Positions 8,339-17,509 of a stretch of 64,000 nucleotides of DNA are shown here, piece by piece. Within the stretch, counting starts at the first letter, position 1, and each line of letters begins with the position of its first letter. A model generated the notes under the pieces. The model had not been told where the DNA came from and did not search any database. It was given only the letters and a program-made list of their open reading frames with translations. The stretch is from Pseudonocardia sp. TRM90224 (GTDB lineage: Bacteria > Actinomycetota > Actinomycetes > Mycobacteriales > Pseudonocardiaceae), in the NCBI RefSeq assembly GCF_021245725.1, contig NZ_JAJGSX010000011.1, positions 81,817 to 145,816 on the forward strand. Reading direction: 5' to 3'. Both the position numbers and the translations under genes were made by a program.

Positions 8339-9324
8339 CCCCGCCGAAGATCACGGCGCTGTCGATGGTGCGGGCGCTGAACGAGGCGCTGCGGTCGGCG
8401 CTCGACGAGGACCCGAAGGTGCTCGTCATGGGCGAGGACGTCGGCCGGCTCGGCGGCGTGTTCCGCGTGACCGACGGCCTGCAGAAGGACTTCGGCGAGG
8501 ACCGCGTCACCGACACCCCGCTGGCCGAGTCGGGCATCGTCGGCACGGCGATCGGGCTGGCGCTGCGTGGCTACCGGCCGATCGTGGAGATCCAGTTCGA
8601 CGGGTTCACGTTCCCGGCGTTCAACCAGATCGTCACGCAGCTGGCGAAGCTGCACGCCCGGTCGGAGGGCGTGCTGCGGCTGCCCGTCGTCATCCGGATC
8701 CCGTACGGCGGCGGGGTCGGCGCGATCGAGCACCACAGCGAGTCGCCGGAGGCGTACTTCGCGCACACCGCAGGGCTGCGGGTGGTGACGCCGTCGACGC
8801 CGGAGGACGCGTTCTGGATGCTGCGGCAGGCGATCAGCACCGACGACCCGGTGATCTTCTTCGAGCCGAAGCGGCGCTACTGGGAGAAGGCACGGGCCGA
8901 CCTGTCGTCGCCGCCTGCCGCGTTGCACGCCGCACGGGTCGTGCGGCCGGGCCGCGACCTGACGCTCGTCGCGTACGGGCCGATGGTCGGGCTGTGCGTC
9001 GAGGCGGCGGAGGCGGCCGTCGCGGAGGGGCGCGACCTGGAGGTGCTCGACCTCCGGTCGCTCTCGCCGATCGACTTCGACGCGGTGCAGGCGAGCCTCG
9101 AGCGGACCCGGCGGATGGTCGTCGTGCACGAGGCGCCGGTGTTCTTCGGTGCGGGCGCCGAGGTCGCCGCCCGGATCACCGAACGGTGCTTCTACCACCT
9201 GGAGGCCCCGGTGCTGCGGGTCGGCGGCTACCACTCGCCGTACCCGGCGTCGCGGATGGAGCACGAGTACCTGCCCACGGTCGACCGGGTGCTCGATGCC
9301 GTCGACCGCGCGCTCTCGTATTGA
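8335..9324 (+). CDS. 2-oxoacid dehydrogenase E1 component, beta subunit
   Basis: Partner of the E1 alpha subunit, 329 residues, starting at ATG 8335 within the E1 alpha stop. The N-terminal transketolase-like pyrimidine-binding domain shows VLVMGEDVGRLGGVFRVT and FDGFTFPAFNQI; the C-terminal transketolase domain shows EVLDLRSLSPID and VVVHEAPVFFGAGAEVAA. Length and order match the beta subunit of heterotetrameric E1. It works in the cytoplasm with E1 alpha and the E2 that follows after 64 bp. Confidence 0.9.
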   Translation: MTPPKITALSMVRALNEALRSALDEDPKVLVMGEDVGRLGGVFRVTDGLQKDFGEDRVTDTPLAESGIVGTAIGLALRGYRPIVEIQFDGFTFPAFNQIVTQLAKLHARSEGVLRLPVVIRIPYGGGVGAIEHHSESPEAYFAHTAGLRVVTPSTPEDAFWMLRQAISTDDPVIFFEPKRRYWEKARADLSSPPAALHAARVVRPGRDLTLVAYGPMVGLCVEAAEAAVAEGRDLEVLDLRSLSPIDFDAVQASLERTRRMVVVHEAPVFFGAGAEVAARITERCFYHLEAPVLRVGGYHSPYPASRMEHEYLPTVDRVLDAVDRALSY

Positions 9325-9388
9325 CATCCGTTGGCTGACAACGACTTCGACAGGCTCCTCGGGGAGCCCCGCACGGAAGGCAGGTGAC

Positions 9389-11998
9389 GTGACCGCCACC
9401 GAGAACGGGCGTTCGCTCGGCGAGTTCCGGATGCCCGACGTCGGCGAAGGTCTCACCGAGGCCGAGATCATCGAGTGGTACGTCGAGCCCGGTGACACCG
9501 TGAGCGACGGCCAGCTGATCTGCGAGGTCGAGAGCGCGAAGTCGGCGGTGGAGCTGCCGATCCCGTTCGACGGCGTGGTGCACGAGATCCTCGCGCCGGT
9601 CGGCTCGACCGTCGAGGTCGGCGCGGTGATCATCCTGATCGACCAGGGGCCGGCGCGGTCGCCGCTGGCCGATCCCAGGCGGGGCCCGGTCGCCGAGCCG
9701 GAAGGGTGGTCACCGCTGGCTCCGCCGCCGCGCCAACCTGCGCGAACCGTCGCCGAGGACGACACGGGCGACCACGAGCAGGTGCGCTGGACGCCCGTGA
9801 ACGGCGGCCCGACGGGGTGGTCACCCGTCGCGGACGAGCGGATCGAGCCGCGCCGCTACCCCATGGAGACGGGTGAGCGCGCCGCGCGGCGCCCGACGCA
9901 GCCCGAGCAGACCCCGCCGCGTCGCCCACCTGCCGGCCGGCCCGGCAGCACGGAGCAGGGTGGCCGGTCGGCGTACCCCGAGCAGGTCCGGCGTGGCCAC
10001 GGCACCGACCCCGGCCAGCGGCCCCCGGCCGCGCAGCGTTCCCCGCTGGCGGACCCGCAGCGTCGGGTCGCCGGCGAGGACCGCGGCGAACGTCCCGCGA
10101 ACGACGTGCGGCGGCCGCCGACCGACGAGCACGGCGAGCGGCGGCACCCGACGGGGGAGCAGGCCGCGCGGCCCTCACACCCTGCGCAACCGCTTTCGGG
10201 GCCGCTTTCGGGGCAGCCGCTGTCCGGTCAGCCGCTCTCCGGTCAGCCGCGGCGGCCACCGGCTTCCGAGTGGCCGACCCGGCCACCGTCGCGGCCGGTA
10301 GCCGACCGGGGCCGCCCGCAGCGAACAGAGCGCCCGCAGCAGGTAGAGCGCCCGCAGCAGGTAGAGCGCTCGCAGGTGGAGCCGCTGGCTTCGCCGGAGG
10401 CTGCGCCGGAGACAGCGGCGCAGCCGATCGTGCCCGATCTCGGGCCGCCGGCGGCGCGTGCGCCGGAGTGGGCGACCGATCTGTTCGTGCCGGCCGATCC
10501 GGAGCCCATCGATCCCGATCGCGGGTTCCCGCCGCGGCGTCCGGTGTCCGAGACCCGGCCGGTGCCGCCGCGGGAGCGGGCCGGAGACAGCACGGGGGGC
10601 ACTGCCGCGGCCGAGCCGGTGGCGCGCGGCGAACGGCCGCCGGTCACGGCTCCTTTCCCCGTGCGTGCGGCCGCCGAGCGGGTGGAGGCGGCAGCGCCTG
10701 CTCCGGCGGCGGAGAAGCCGCAGCCGGAGCGGCCGCTGGCGAAGCCGCCGGTGCGCAAGCTCGCGCGTGACCTCGGCGTCGAGCTGGCGGAGGTGCGGGC
10801 GTCCGGCCCGAACGGGGTCGTGACCAGGGAGGACGTGCACGCCGCCCGGGAGCGGGCCGGCCAGGACGAGGCGGTCGAGCGGGAGGTTGCTGCGCTGCAG
10901 GCGCTGGTGGACGTCGGGATGGCGGAGCTCCCCGCGCACGTCGAGGAGCCGGTCGCGCAGGAGCCGGTCGCGCAGGCACCGGCGGCGAAGGTGCCGGTCG
11001 TCGAGGAACCGGTCGTCGAGGTGCCGGTCGTCGAGGTGCCGGTTGTCGAGGTGCCGGTTGTCGAGGTGCCGGTTGTCGAGGTGCCGGTTGCCGAGGTGCC
11101 GGTTGCCGGGACGCCCGCTGTCGAGGCGCCCGATATCGAGGAACCTGGCACCGCGGAACCTGGCACCGGGCAGCCGGTAGAACCGGAGGAGGCGCTCCCG
11201 GCGGGGGTGCTCGACACGCTGTCCGCGGCCTACCCGGCGGGCCCGGCCACGGACCTGATGATCAGCTGGAGCACCGTGTCGTCGGTGTCGCAGGACGAGG
11301 GCGTGCGCCGCGTGCCCGTCACCGGGGTCCGCAAGGCCACCGCGCGGGCGATGGTCACGAGCGCGTTCACCGCGCCGCACGTCACCGAGTTCGTGACCGT
11401 GGACGTCACGCGGACGATGAAGCTGGTCGCCTCCCTGAAGGAGGACCCGGTGTTCGCGGGTGTGCGGGTCGGGCCGCTGTTGATCGTCGCGAAGGCGCTG
11501 ATGGTGGCGGTCTCCCGCAACCCCGGCATCAACGCGGCGTGGGACGAGGAGCGCCAGGAGATCGTCCAGAAGGAGCGGGTGAACCTCGGCATCGCTGCGG
11601 CGACCCCGCGCGGGCTGATCGTTCCGAACATCCCCGACGCCGGCCGGTTCACGTTGCGGCAGCTGGCGGGGGAGTTGGACCAGCTGGTCGGCACCGCGCG
11701 GGCGGGCCGCACCCAGCCCGGCGCGATGCGCGACGGCACGATCACGATCACCAACATCGGGGTGTTCGGCGTCGACACCGGCACCCCGATCCTGAACCCG
11801 GGGGAGGCCGCGATCCTCGCCTTCGGTGCGGTGAAGGAACTGCCGTGGGTGCATCGCGGTGAGGTCCGGCCGCGCAAGGTGACCACGCTCGCGCTGTCGT
11901 TCGACCACCGCGTCGTCGACGGCGAGCTCGGGTCGCACGTCCTCTCCGACGTCGCCGCGATCCTCGAACGCCCCAAGCGCCTCTTCGCCTGGACGTAG
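9389..11998 (+). CDS. 2-oxoacid dehydrogenase E2 (dihydrolipoamide acyltransferase) with giant linker
   Basis: Core acyltransferase of the complex, 869 residues from GTG 9389. Residues 1-90 form one lipoyl domain, with the lipoyl lysine in VESAKSAVEL. Residues about 90-450 are a disordered, Pro/Arg-rich linker. A peripheral subunit-binding domain (VRKLARDLGVELAEVRASG) lies near 455. A Val/Glu/Pro heptad-like repeat (VVEVP units) spans about 515-575, and the catalytic domain about 638-869 ends with the active-site motif DHRVVDG. Typical E2 proteins with one lipoyl domain have about 400-500 residues, so this linker is far longer than usual. No E3 gene is nearby. Confidence 0.88.
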   Translation: MTATENGRSLGEFRMPDVGEGLTEAEIIEWYVEPGDTVSDGQLICEVESAKSAVELPIPFDGVVHEILAPVGSTVEVGAVIILIDQGPARSPLADPRRGPVAEPEGWSPLAPPPRQPARTVAEDDTGDHEQVRWTPVNGGPTGWSPVADERIEPRRYPMETGERAARRPTQPEQTPPRRPPAGRPGSTEQGGRSAYPEQVRRGHGTDPGQRPPAAQRSPLADPQRRVAGEDRGERPANDVRRPPTDEHGERRHPTGEQAARPSHPAQPLSGPLSGQPLSGQPLSGQPRRPPASEWPTRPPSRPVADRGRPQRTERPQQVERPQQVERSQVEPLASPEAAPETAAQPIVPDLGPPAARAPEWATDLFVPADPEPIDPDRGFPPRRPVSETRPVPPRERAGDSTGGTAAAEPVARGERPPVTAPFPVRAAAERVEAAAPAPAAEKPQPERPLAKPPVRKLARDLGVELAEVRASGPNGVVTREDVHAARERAGQDEAVEREVAALQALVDVGMAELPAHVEEPVAQEPVAQAPAAKVPVVEEPVVEVPVVEVPVVEVPVVEVPVVEVPVAEVPVAGTPAVEAPDIEEPGTAEPGTGQPVEPEEALPAGVLDTLSAAYPAGPATDLMISWSTVSSVSQDEGVRRVPVTGVRKATARAMVTSAFTAPHVTEFVTVDVTRTMKLVASLKEDPVFAGVRVGPLLIVAKALMVAVSRNPGINAAWDEERQEIVQKERVNLGIAAATPRGLIVPNIPDAGRFTLRQLAGELDQLVGTARAGRTQPGAMRDGTITITNIGVFGVDTGTPILNPGEAAILAFGAVKELPWVHRGEVRPRKVTTLALSFDHRVVDGELGSHVLSDVAAILERPKRLFAWT

Positions 11999-12068
11999 AA
12001 GTTCCCCATCGTTTTGTGCACTTGCGCGCCGAAAACGCGCGCAAGTGCACAAAACGGTGGGGAAGTTC
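11998..12068. terminator. Intergenic hairpin, family B copy 1
   Basis: A 71-bp near-perfect palindrome directly after the E2 stop, with arms of about 32 bp and a short loop. Outer arms carry the shared TTCCCCAxCGTTTTG sequence; inner arms differ from other copies but stay complementary. It separates converging genes, so a bidirectional terminator role is likely. No U-tract follows. Confidence 0.7.
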
Positions 12069-12072
12069 GGGG

Positions 12073-12852
12073 TCAGGGAGCGCTGGCAGTGACGCCGGTG
12101 ACGGAGAACGCGTCGGTGCGGAAGCCGGCGCCGCCCGTCCACGGCTCCATGCCGGCCTGGATGCTGGTGAGGTACCAGTCGGGCTTGACCACACCGCGGT
12201 CGACGGCGTCCTTCGTGAACGCGGAGAGGTCGAGGTCGGTCACCGAGCGCACCGGCTGGGTGCGGACGTAGGAGATCACCTGCGCGCCGTTCTCCCCGCG
12301 CCAGATCTCCCAGTCGGCACCGGCGACCTTCGCGGTGCCGGTCTGCTCGCCGATCGGGTTGGGCCCGGTGTCCTCGAGCCAGATCATCAGCTCGGTGCCG
12401 GTGACGGTGTCGTCCTTGCGCGGGGTCGGGTCGTACCAGATGTCGTACGCGACGTTCCACGTCCCGCCGGTCGGCGGGGTGAACGTCCACGTGCTGGTCA
12501 CGGGCCCGAGCTCGCTCACCTTCTTGGGCAGGACGGTGCCCGCGGTGCAGGTGCCGTAGTGGCAGCCACTGAAGATCGACGGGTAGGCGGCGGGGCCGGC
12601 GTCGTTGCTGTGGGCGCCCTTGGTGACCTCGAAGCCGGTGCTGAACGCCCGCACGCACTGCGTGCCGTCGGAGCCCCACACGTTGTTCTGCACCTCGTAG
12701 GCGCCGCCGGCGACGGGCGTCGACCCGAACTTCTCGCAGACCTCGACACCGGCGTCCGCCGGGGCGGCGTTCGCGCTCCCGGTGGTCGCACCGATGACGA
12801 CGGCGGTGATGGCCAGTACGACGGCGCGACGCACGACGGTCATGGCGCTCAT
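12073..12852 (-). CDS. Secreted glycoside hydrolase family 12 (endo-beta-1,4-glucanase/xyloglucanase)
   Basis: Extracellular retaining glucanase, 259 residues from ATG 12852 (ATG 12843 also possible). A Sec signal peptide (MTVVRRAVVLAITAVVIGAT, then GSANA-AP) precedes the mature enzyme. GH12 features: CEKFG ... GAYEVQNNVWG at the start, nucleophile Glu in GTELMIWLE, and acid/base Glu in AGMEPWTGG near the C-terminus. Four cysteines in the mature part probably form two disulfides. It hydrolyses beta-1,4-glucan or xyloglucan. There is no carbohydrate-binding module and no other plant-polymer gene nearby. It is divergent from the heme oxygenase gene. Confidence 0.85.
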   Translation of the reverse strand: MSAMTVVRRAVVLAITAVVIGATTGSANAAPADAGVEVCEKFGSTPVAGGAYEVQNNVWGSDGTQCVRAFSTGFEVTKGAHSNDAGPAAYPSIFSGCHYGTCTAGTVLPKKVSELGPVTSTWTFTPPTGGTWNVAYDIWYDPTPRKDDTVTGTELMIWLEDTGPNPIGEQTGTAKVAGADWEIWRGENGAQVISYVRTQPVRSVTDLDLSAFTKDAVDRGVVKPDWYLTSIQAGMEPWTGGAGFRTDAFSVTGVTASAP

Positions 12853-12932
12853 GATCGACCATGCCGCCAGCGGCGCGCGGCAGGGGGATCCGCACGTCGT
12901 CGCCACGTTCGGAGTAAAGATCGACGAATCAC

Positions 12933-12951
12933 TTAGGTTCAACTAAGCTGA
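12933..12951 (+). promoter_or_regulatory. IdeR/DtxR-like iron box at the heme oxygenase start
   Basis: The 19 bp at 12933-12951 match the actinobacterial IdeR consensus (TTAGGTTAGSCTAACCTAA) at about 14 positions, with an intact left half TTAGGTT. The box ends 5 bp before the GTG start, so repressor binding would block transcription or initiation. The location fits repression of heme-iron recovery when iron is plentiful. Confidence 0.7.
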
Positions 12952-12955
12952 AGGC

Positions 12956-13612
12956 GTGCCTCAGTTGGTTGTGGAATCGACCCAGACACCGTTCTCCCAG
13001 TTCCTCCGCTCCTCGACGAGCGAGGTGCACGAGAGAGCCCACGGCTCGGCGTACATGACCGAGCTGCTCGCCGGCCGGCTCCGCACCGAGGAGTACGCGC
13101 TGCTGGCCGCGCAGCTCTACTTCGTCTACAGCGCGCTGGAGGCCGCGAGCGACACGCTCGCCGACGACCCGGTCGCCCGCCCCTTCGTGATCGACGAGCT
13201 GCGCCGCGTCCCCGGCCTGGTCGCCGACCTGGAGTTCCTGATGGGCCCCGAGTGGGAGTCGCGGATCGAGGCGCTGCCCGCGACGAGGCAGTACACCGAG
13301 CGGCTGCGTGAGGTGGCCGAGTCGTGGCCGGGCGGGTACGTCGCCCACCACTACACGCGCTACCTCGGCGACCTCGCCGGCGGCCAGGTCGTGCGGTCGG
13401 TCCTGCAGCGCAGCTACGGCATCACCGGCCCCGGCTCGCTCTTCTACGACTTCGCCCACGTCGGCAACCCGGCGGCTTTCCGCAGGCGCTACCGCGCCGC
13501 CCTCGACAGCGCCCCCTTCGACGCGCAGGAGCGCGAGCGCGTGCGCGACGAGACACTCCGCGCGTTCGAGTACAACATCGCCGTGCTCGAAGAGCTCGCC
13601 GCCGCCATCTGA
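12956..13612 (+). CDS. hmuO: Biliverdin-producing heme oxygenase
   Basis: Cytoplasmic heme oxygenase, 218 residues, which opens heme to biliverdin, CO and ferrous iron. The proximal heme ligand is probably the His in STSEVHERAHG (about residue 26). The distal helix HHYTRYLGDLAGGQV (about 125-140) shows the conserved Gly pair. The size matches HmuO of corynebacteria. The start is GTG 12956 preceded by GAAGG, overlapping the region of the iron box, so iron-regulated expression is likely. No heme importer is adjacent. Confidence 0.92.
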   Translation: MPQLVVESTQTPFSQFLRSSTSEVHERAHGSAYMTELLAGRLRTEEYALLAAQLYFVYSALEAASDTLADDPVARPFVIDELRRVPGLVADLEFLMGPEWESRIEALPATRQYTERLREVAESWPGGYVAHHYTRYLGDLAGGQVVRSVLQRSYGITGPGSLFYDFAHVGNPAAFRRRYRAALDSAPFDAQERERVRDETLRAFEYNIAVLEELAAAI

Positions 13613-13653
13613 CCCTGCCCAGCTCGGGGGTGCAGCTCACCCGGGGTTGGGGA

Positions 13654-13709
13654 GGGCAGGAAAGCCACTTTCCGGCCCTCACAGGGCAGGAAAGTGGCTT
13701 TCCTGCCCT
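13654..13709. terminator. Intergenic hairpin, family C copy 1
   Basis: A 56-bp nested palindrome with the unit GGGCAGGAAAG-TGG-CTTTCCTGCCC. Each half folds on itself and the two halves also pair with each other. It lies between the converging heme oxygenase and nitrilase genes, and a near copy occurs at 27795-27850. Confidence 0.65.
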
Positions 13710-13739
13710 CGCGTGCGGATCGCACGCATCCTGGCCAGC

Positions 13740-14597
13740 TCACTGGTCCCCACCCTCGTTGAGGAGCCGGTCCACCTCCCGCGCGATCAGCCCCAGCCGG
13801 GCCTCCTTCACCAGCGGGATGTCGCGGCGCCGCCGCCGGACGTCGGTGAGGTCGATGTCGACGGTGAGCAGGTGCTCCACGCCCTCCGGGGCCTCCGCGA
13901 CGATCTCGCCCCACGGGTCGACGACGTGCGAGCCGCCCCAGAACCGCAGCTCGCCGCCGGGCCCCTGCTCGGCGCCGACGCGGTTCACGAACACCACGAA
14001 CAGCTGGAACATCCGCGCGTAGAAGCGGGTGATGTCGCGCCAGTAGCCCGCGGAGTCGTACTTGTCCGGGAACGTGCTCTGCGCGCTCGCCGCCGGCATC
14101 AGCAGCACCCGCGCGCCGTCCTGCGTCGCGAGGAATGCCAGCTGCGGCTGCCAGGCGTCGTTGCAGAGCAGCACCGCCATCCTGGTGGTGTCGGTGGCGG
14201 GGAACGCCCGCAGCGCCGGGCCCGGGGTGAAGTACTTGCGCTCCTCGAACGTCATGTACGTCGGCAGGTAGAGCTTGCGGTGCACGTGCACCAGGCTGCC
14301 CTCGCGGAAGTAGGCGGCGCTGTTGTACGTGTGCACGCCGGGCCCTTCCTCGACGAACCCGGTGAGCACCCCCGCCGTCCCGGCCTTGCGCGCGAGGTGC
14401 AGCAGCCGCTCGTCGCCGGCATGCATCGAGAGGTCGGAGTCGACCTGCCCGATCGAGTAGCCGGTGACGTGCAGCTCGGGGAAGACGACCAGCTCCGACC
14501 CGTCGTGCACGGCCTCGCCGATCAGCCGTTCCGCGCGGGCCAGGTTCGAGTCGACGTCCCCGAGCTCCGCGTCGACCTGTGCGAGCGAGATGCGCAC
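13740..14597 (-). CDS. Nitrilase/C-N hydrolase family protein
   Basis: Carbon-nitrogen hydrolase, 285 residues from GTG 14597, which overlaps the upstream stop by one base. The catalytic triad is visible: Glu in VVFPELHVTG (about 43), Lys in VHRKLYLPTY (about 115), Cys in VLLCNDAWQPQ (about 150). The family cleaves nitriles, amides or carbamoyl groups. As last gene of the betaine importer operon it may release a carboxylate or amine from an imported quaternary ammonium amide or nitrile. That link is inference from position only; the substrate is unknown. Confidence 0.85.
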   Translation of the reverse strand: MRISLAQVDAELGDVDSNLARAERLIGEAVHDGSELVVFPELHVTGYSIGQVDSDLSMHAGDERLLHLARKAGTAGVLTGFVEEGPGVHTYNSAAYFREGSLVHVHRKLYLPTYMTFEERKYFTPGPALRAFPATDTTRMAVLLCNDAWQPQLAFLATQDGARVLLMPAASAQSTFPDKYDSAGYWRDITRFYARMFQLFVVFVNRVGAEQGPGGELRFWGGSHVVDPWGEIVAEAPEGVEHLLTVDIDLTDVRRRRRDIPLVKEARLGLIAREVDRLLNEGGDQ

Positions 14598-15568
14598 TAC
14601 GCGATGAACCCGTTGTCGCGCAGGAACTGCTCGGCTACCTCGTCGGGCAGCTCGCCGCCGACGTCGACCTTCTCGTTCAGCAGGCGGACGGCGTCCGTGG
14701 TGAGCACCTTCGCGATCGGGTTGAACACCTCGGCGAGCTTCGGGTTCTTGTCCAGCACGTCCTGGCGGATCGTCATGGCCGCGTTGTAGTTGACGAAGAA
14801 CTGCTTGTCGTCCTCCAGGATCACGAGGTCGTTGGCGGCGACGGCGCCGTCGGTGGTGGTGACCTCGCCGAACCCGCACGTGTCACCCGACTTGACCTGC
14901 GGCGGGATCAGCGAGAGCTCGACCTCGGCGACGTTCGCGTCGGGCAGGTCGAAGCCGTAGCCCTTCTCCAGGCCCGGCCAGCCGTCGTCGCGGGTGCGGA
15001 ACTCGGCCGCCATGCACATCCGCGCGGCGTTCTGGTCGCGCGCGACGAGCGCCGCGTACTCGCTGAGCGTCTTGACCCCGAGCTGTCCGTCGCGGCCGGC
15101 CGCGGTGGCGACGGCGTAGGAGTTGTTGAGCGGCGCCGCGTCGAGCCACGCGATGTTGTTCTTCTTGTCCTCGGTCGCCACGGCCTGGTAGAGCGCGGCC
15201 GGGTCCTTCGGCGCCTGGCTCGTCTCGTGCCGCAGGTGGGTCGACCAGCCCGTGCCGGTGTACTCCCAGTACATGTCCAGCTCGCCGGCCGTCAGCGCGG
15301 TCCGGACGTTGGTGGTGCCGGTGATGCTGATCAGCCGGCCGACGTCGGCGCCGGTCGCTTCGAGCGCCTTCACGGCGATCTCGCCGAGCACCTTCTGCTC
15401 GGTGAACTCCTTCGACCCCACCCGGAACGTCGCGCCGGAGAGGTCGATGGCGCCGAGCGTGCCGCCGCCTCCGCCACCCCCTCCGCCGCCGGTCCCACCT
15501 CCGCCGCACGCGGTGACGGCCAGCGCTGCGACCGCGAGTACGGCCAGCATCTTCGGGCGGATCGACAT
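14597..15568 (-). CDS. Glycine betaine/choline ABC transporter substrate-binding lipoprotein (OpuCC/ProX type)
   Basis: Lipid-anchored binding protein, 323 residues. Signal peptide with lipobox AVTAC, then a long poly-Gly spacer and an OpuAC-type domain starting with FRVGSKEFTEQKVLGEIAVKA. This group binds betaine, choline, carnitine or related methylammonium compounds in a Trp/Tyr cage; MYWEYTGTGW near residue 100 belongs to that pocket. RBS AGGAG lies just upstream of the ATG. In this setting the ligand is probably a methylated amine or betaine; TMAO is a possibility. Confidence 0.88.
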   Translation of the reverse strand: MSIRPKMLAVLAVAALAVTACGGGGTGGGGGGGGGGTLGAIDLSGATFRVGSKEFTEQKVLGEIAVKALEATGADVGRLISITGTTNVRTALTAGELDMYWEYTGTGWSTHLRHETSQAPKDPAALYQAVATEDKKNNIAWLDAAPLNNSYAVATAAGRDGQLGVKTLSEYAALVARDQNAARMCMAAEFRTRDDGWPGLEKGYGFDLPDANVAEVELSLIPPQVKSGDTCGFGEVTTTDGAVAANDLVILEDDKQFFVNYNAAMTIRQDVLDKNPKLAEVFNPIAKVLTTDAVRLLNEKVDVGGELPDEVAEQFLRDNGFIA

Positions 15569-15578
15569 GGCGTGCCTC

Positions 15579-16340
15579 CTAGAGACCTTTGGGGCGAAGG
15601 ACGTCCTCGGCGACGCGTCCCAGGTAGTCGATGAGCAGGGCGAGCACCGCCGTGAGGACGCTGCCGACGACCGTGACCAGCGGCCGGTTCTGCACCAGGC
15701 CGGCGATGATGATGCCGCCGAGCCCGCCGGCGTTGGTGAGCGCCGCGATCGTCGCGGTCCCGACGTTGATCACCAGCGCGGTGCGCAGGCCGGTCAGGAT
15801 CACCGGGACGGCGAGCGGCAGCTCGATCCGGCTCAGCACGCCGAGGCGGCTCATGCCCATCCCGCGGCCCGACTCGACGACGGCCGGGTCGACCTGCGTG
15901 AGCCCGATCATGGTGTTGCGCAGCACCGGCAGGGCCGAGTACGCCACGAGCGCGACCACCGCCGGCCAGAACCCGATGCCCCAACCGATCGCGAAGAGCA
16001 CCAGCAGGCCGATCGACGGGATCGACTGCCCGATGTTGAACACGCCGACCGCGGCAGGCGTGATCCGGCGCGCGAAGGGCCGCGTGAGCAGCACCCCGAG
16101 CGGGACGGCCAGCAGCAGCACGAGCGCGGTCGAGACGGCGGTGAGCGTGACGTGCTCCAGCGTCGCCTGCCCGATGAAGTCCAGGTTGACCCTGCGCTCC
16201 TCGATGCTGTCGAGCGAGCGGGTGCCGACGTACACCGCCAGCACGACCAGCACCGCCAGCAGGATCGCCGGCGTCACAAGGTAGCGGCCCAGCGCCCGCC
16301 GCTCGTGGCTGACCAGCTCCTCCGGGACGACGACGGTCAC
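15579..16340 (-). CDS. Betaine/choline ABC transporter permease (OpuCB type)
   Basis: Inner-membrane permease of 253 residues from GTG 16340, overlapping the ATPase stop as GTGA. It has about six hydrophobic segments. The permease-ATPase contact loop is seen as VVESGRGMGMSRLGVLSRIELPLAVPVILTGL, characteristic of the ProW/OpuCB family. It has an N-terminal cytoplasmic extension and lies 10 bp from the binding protein gene, in one operon with it. Confidence 0.88.
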   Translation of the reverse strand: MTVVVPEELVSHERRALGRYLVTPAILLAVLVVLAVYVGTRSLDSIEERRVNLDFIGQATLEHVTLTAVSTALVLLLAVPLGVLLTRPFARRITPAAVGVFNIGQSIPSIGLLVLFAIGWGIGFWPAVVALVAYSALPVLRNTMIGLTQVDPAVVESGRGMGMSRLGVLSRIELPLAVPVILTGLRTALVINVGTATIAALTNAGGLGGIIIAGLVQNRPLVTVVGSVLTAVLALLIDYLGRVAEDVLRPKGL

Positions 16341-17509
16341 AGCAGGTCCTTCTCGACGGGCTCGAAGGAGCTGCGCGAGCGTTCCCGCTCCGCCGTCCGC
16401 ATGCCGCGGATCGCCTCGTTGATCGTGTCCATGTCGACGACACCGGTGTAGCGGCCGCCCTCGCCGACGACGACCGCTGTGCAGTAGCGGGCGGTGAGCA
16501 TCTCGTTCAGCGTGTCCGAGAGCGTCGCCATCGGGCCGACGACCGCGAGCGGCAGCCCGACCTCGGACAGCTTCCGGCCGCCGAGCTGGCGCAGGTGGTC
16601 GGCGCTGACCCAGCTGCGCGGCCGGCCGTCCTCGTCGATCACCAGCAGGCAGCCCTTGTCCGAGACCTCCAACCGGCGCAGCGCGTCGGCGGGGTCCGTC
16701 CCCTCGTCGACGGTGGTCCACTCGCCGAGCGCGATGTCGCGCACGCGGCTGAGGCTCAGCCGCTTCAGCGAGGCGCCGCGGCCGATGAAGTCGGCGACGA
16801 ACTCGTCGGCCGGATCGACGAGGATCCGCTCCGGGGTGTCGAACTGGGCGATCTGCGAGTGGTCGCGCAGGATCGCGATGCGATCGCCCATCTTGATCGC
16901 CTCGTCGATGTCGTGCGTGACGAACACGATCGTCTTCTTGATGTCGGCCTGCAGCCGCAGGAACTCGTTCTGCAGCCGGTCGCGCGTGATCGGGTCGATC
17001 GCACCGAACGGCTCGTCCATCAGCATCACGTCGGGGTCGGCGCTCATCGCACGGGCGACGCCGATGCGCTGGCGCTGGCCGCCGGACAGCTGCTTGGGGT
17101 AGCGGTCGCGGTAGACGTCCGGGTCCATCCCGACGGTGCGAATCAGCTCGTCGACGCGTTCCGCGATGCGGTCGCGGTCCCACTTGAGCAGCTTCGGCAC
17201 GGTCGCGATGTTCTGCGCGATCGTCTGGTGCGGGAACAGCCCGATCTGCTGGATCACGTACCCGATGCGCCTGCGCAGCTGGTCGGGGTCGGCCTTGGTG
17301 ACGTCCTCGTCGTCGAGGAAGATCCGCCCGGACGTCGGCTCGATCAGGCGGTTGATCAGCTTCATCGTGGTCGTCTTGCCGCAGCCGGACGGCCCCACGA
17401 AGATCACGATCTCGCCCTCGGGGATCTCCAGCGAGAGCTCCTCGACGGCCGGTTCCTTCTGCCCGGGGAAGCGCTTGGTCAGCTTGTCCAAGCGGATCTT
17501 GACGGTCAT
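16337..17509 (-). CDS. Betaine/choline ABC transporter ATP-binding protein with CBS domains (OpuCA type)
   Basis: ATPase of the importer, 390 residues from ATG 17509. Walker A GPSGCGKTT (about 40), Q loop IGYVIQQIGLFPHQT, signature LSGGQRQRIG, Walker B VMLMDEPFGAID. Residues about 255-370 form a tandem CBS pair, the module that senses ionic strength or nucleotides in OpuA/OpuC systems. The stop and start overlap both neighbouring permease genes, so subunit stoichiometry is coupled by translation. Confidence 0.9.
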   Translation of the reverse strand: MTVKIRLDKLTKRFPGQKEPAVEELSLEIPEGEIVIFVGPSGCGKTTTMKLINRLIEPTSGRIFLDDEDVTKADPDQLRRRIGYVIQQIGLFPHQTIAQNIATVPKLLKWDRDRIAERVDELIRTVGMDPDVYRDRYPKQLSGGQRQRIGVARAMSADPDVMLMDEPFGAIDPITRDRLQNEFLRLQADIKKTIVFVTHDIDEAIKMGDRIAILRDHSQIAQFDTPERILVDPADEFVADFIGRGASLKRLSLSRVRDIALGEWTTVDEGTDPADALRRLEVSDKGCLLVIDEDGRPRSWVSADHLRQLGGRKLSEVGLPLAVVGPMATLSDTLNEMLTARYCTAVVVGEGGRYTGVVDMDTINEAIRGMRTAERERSRSSFEPVEKDLL

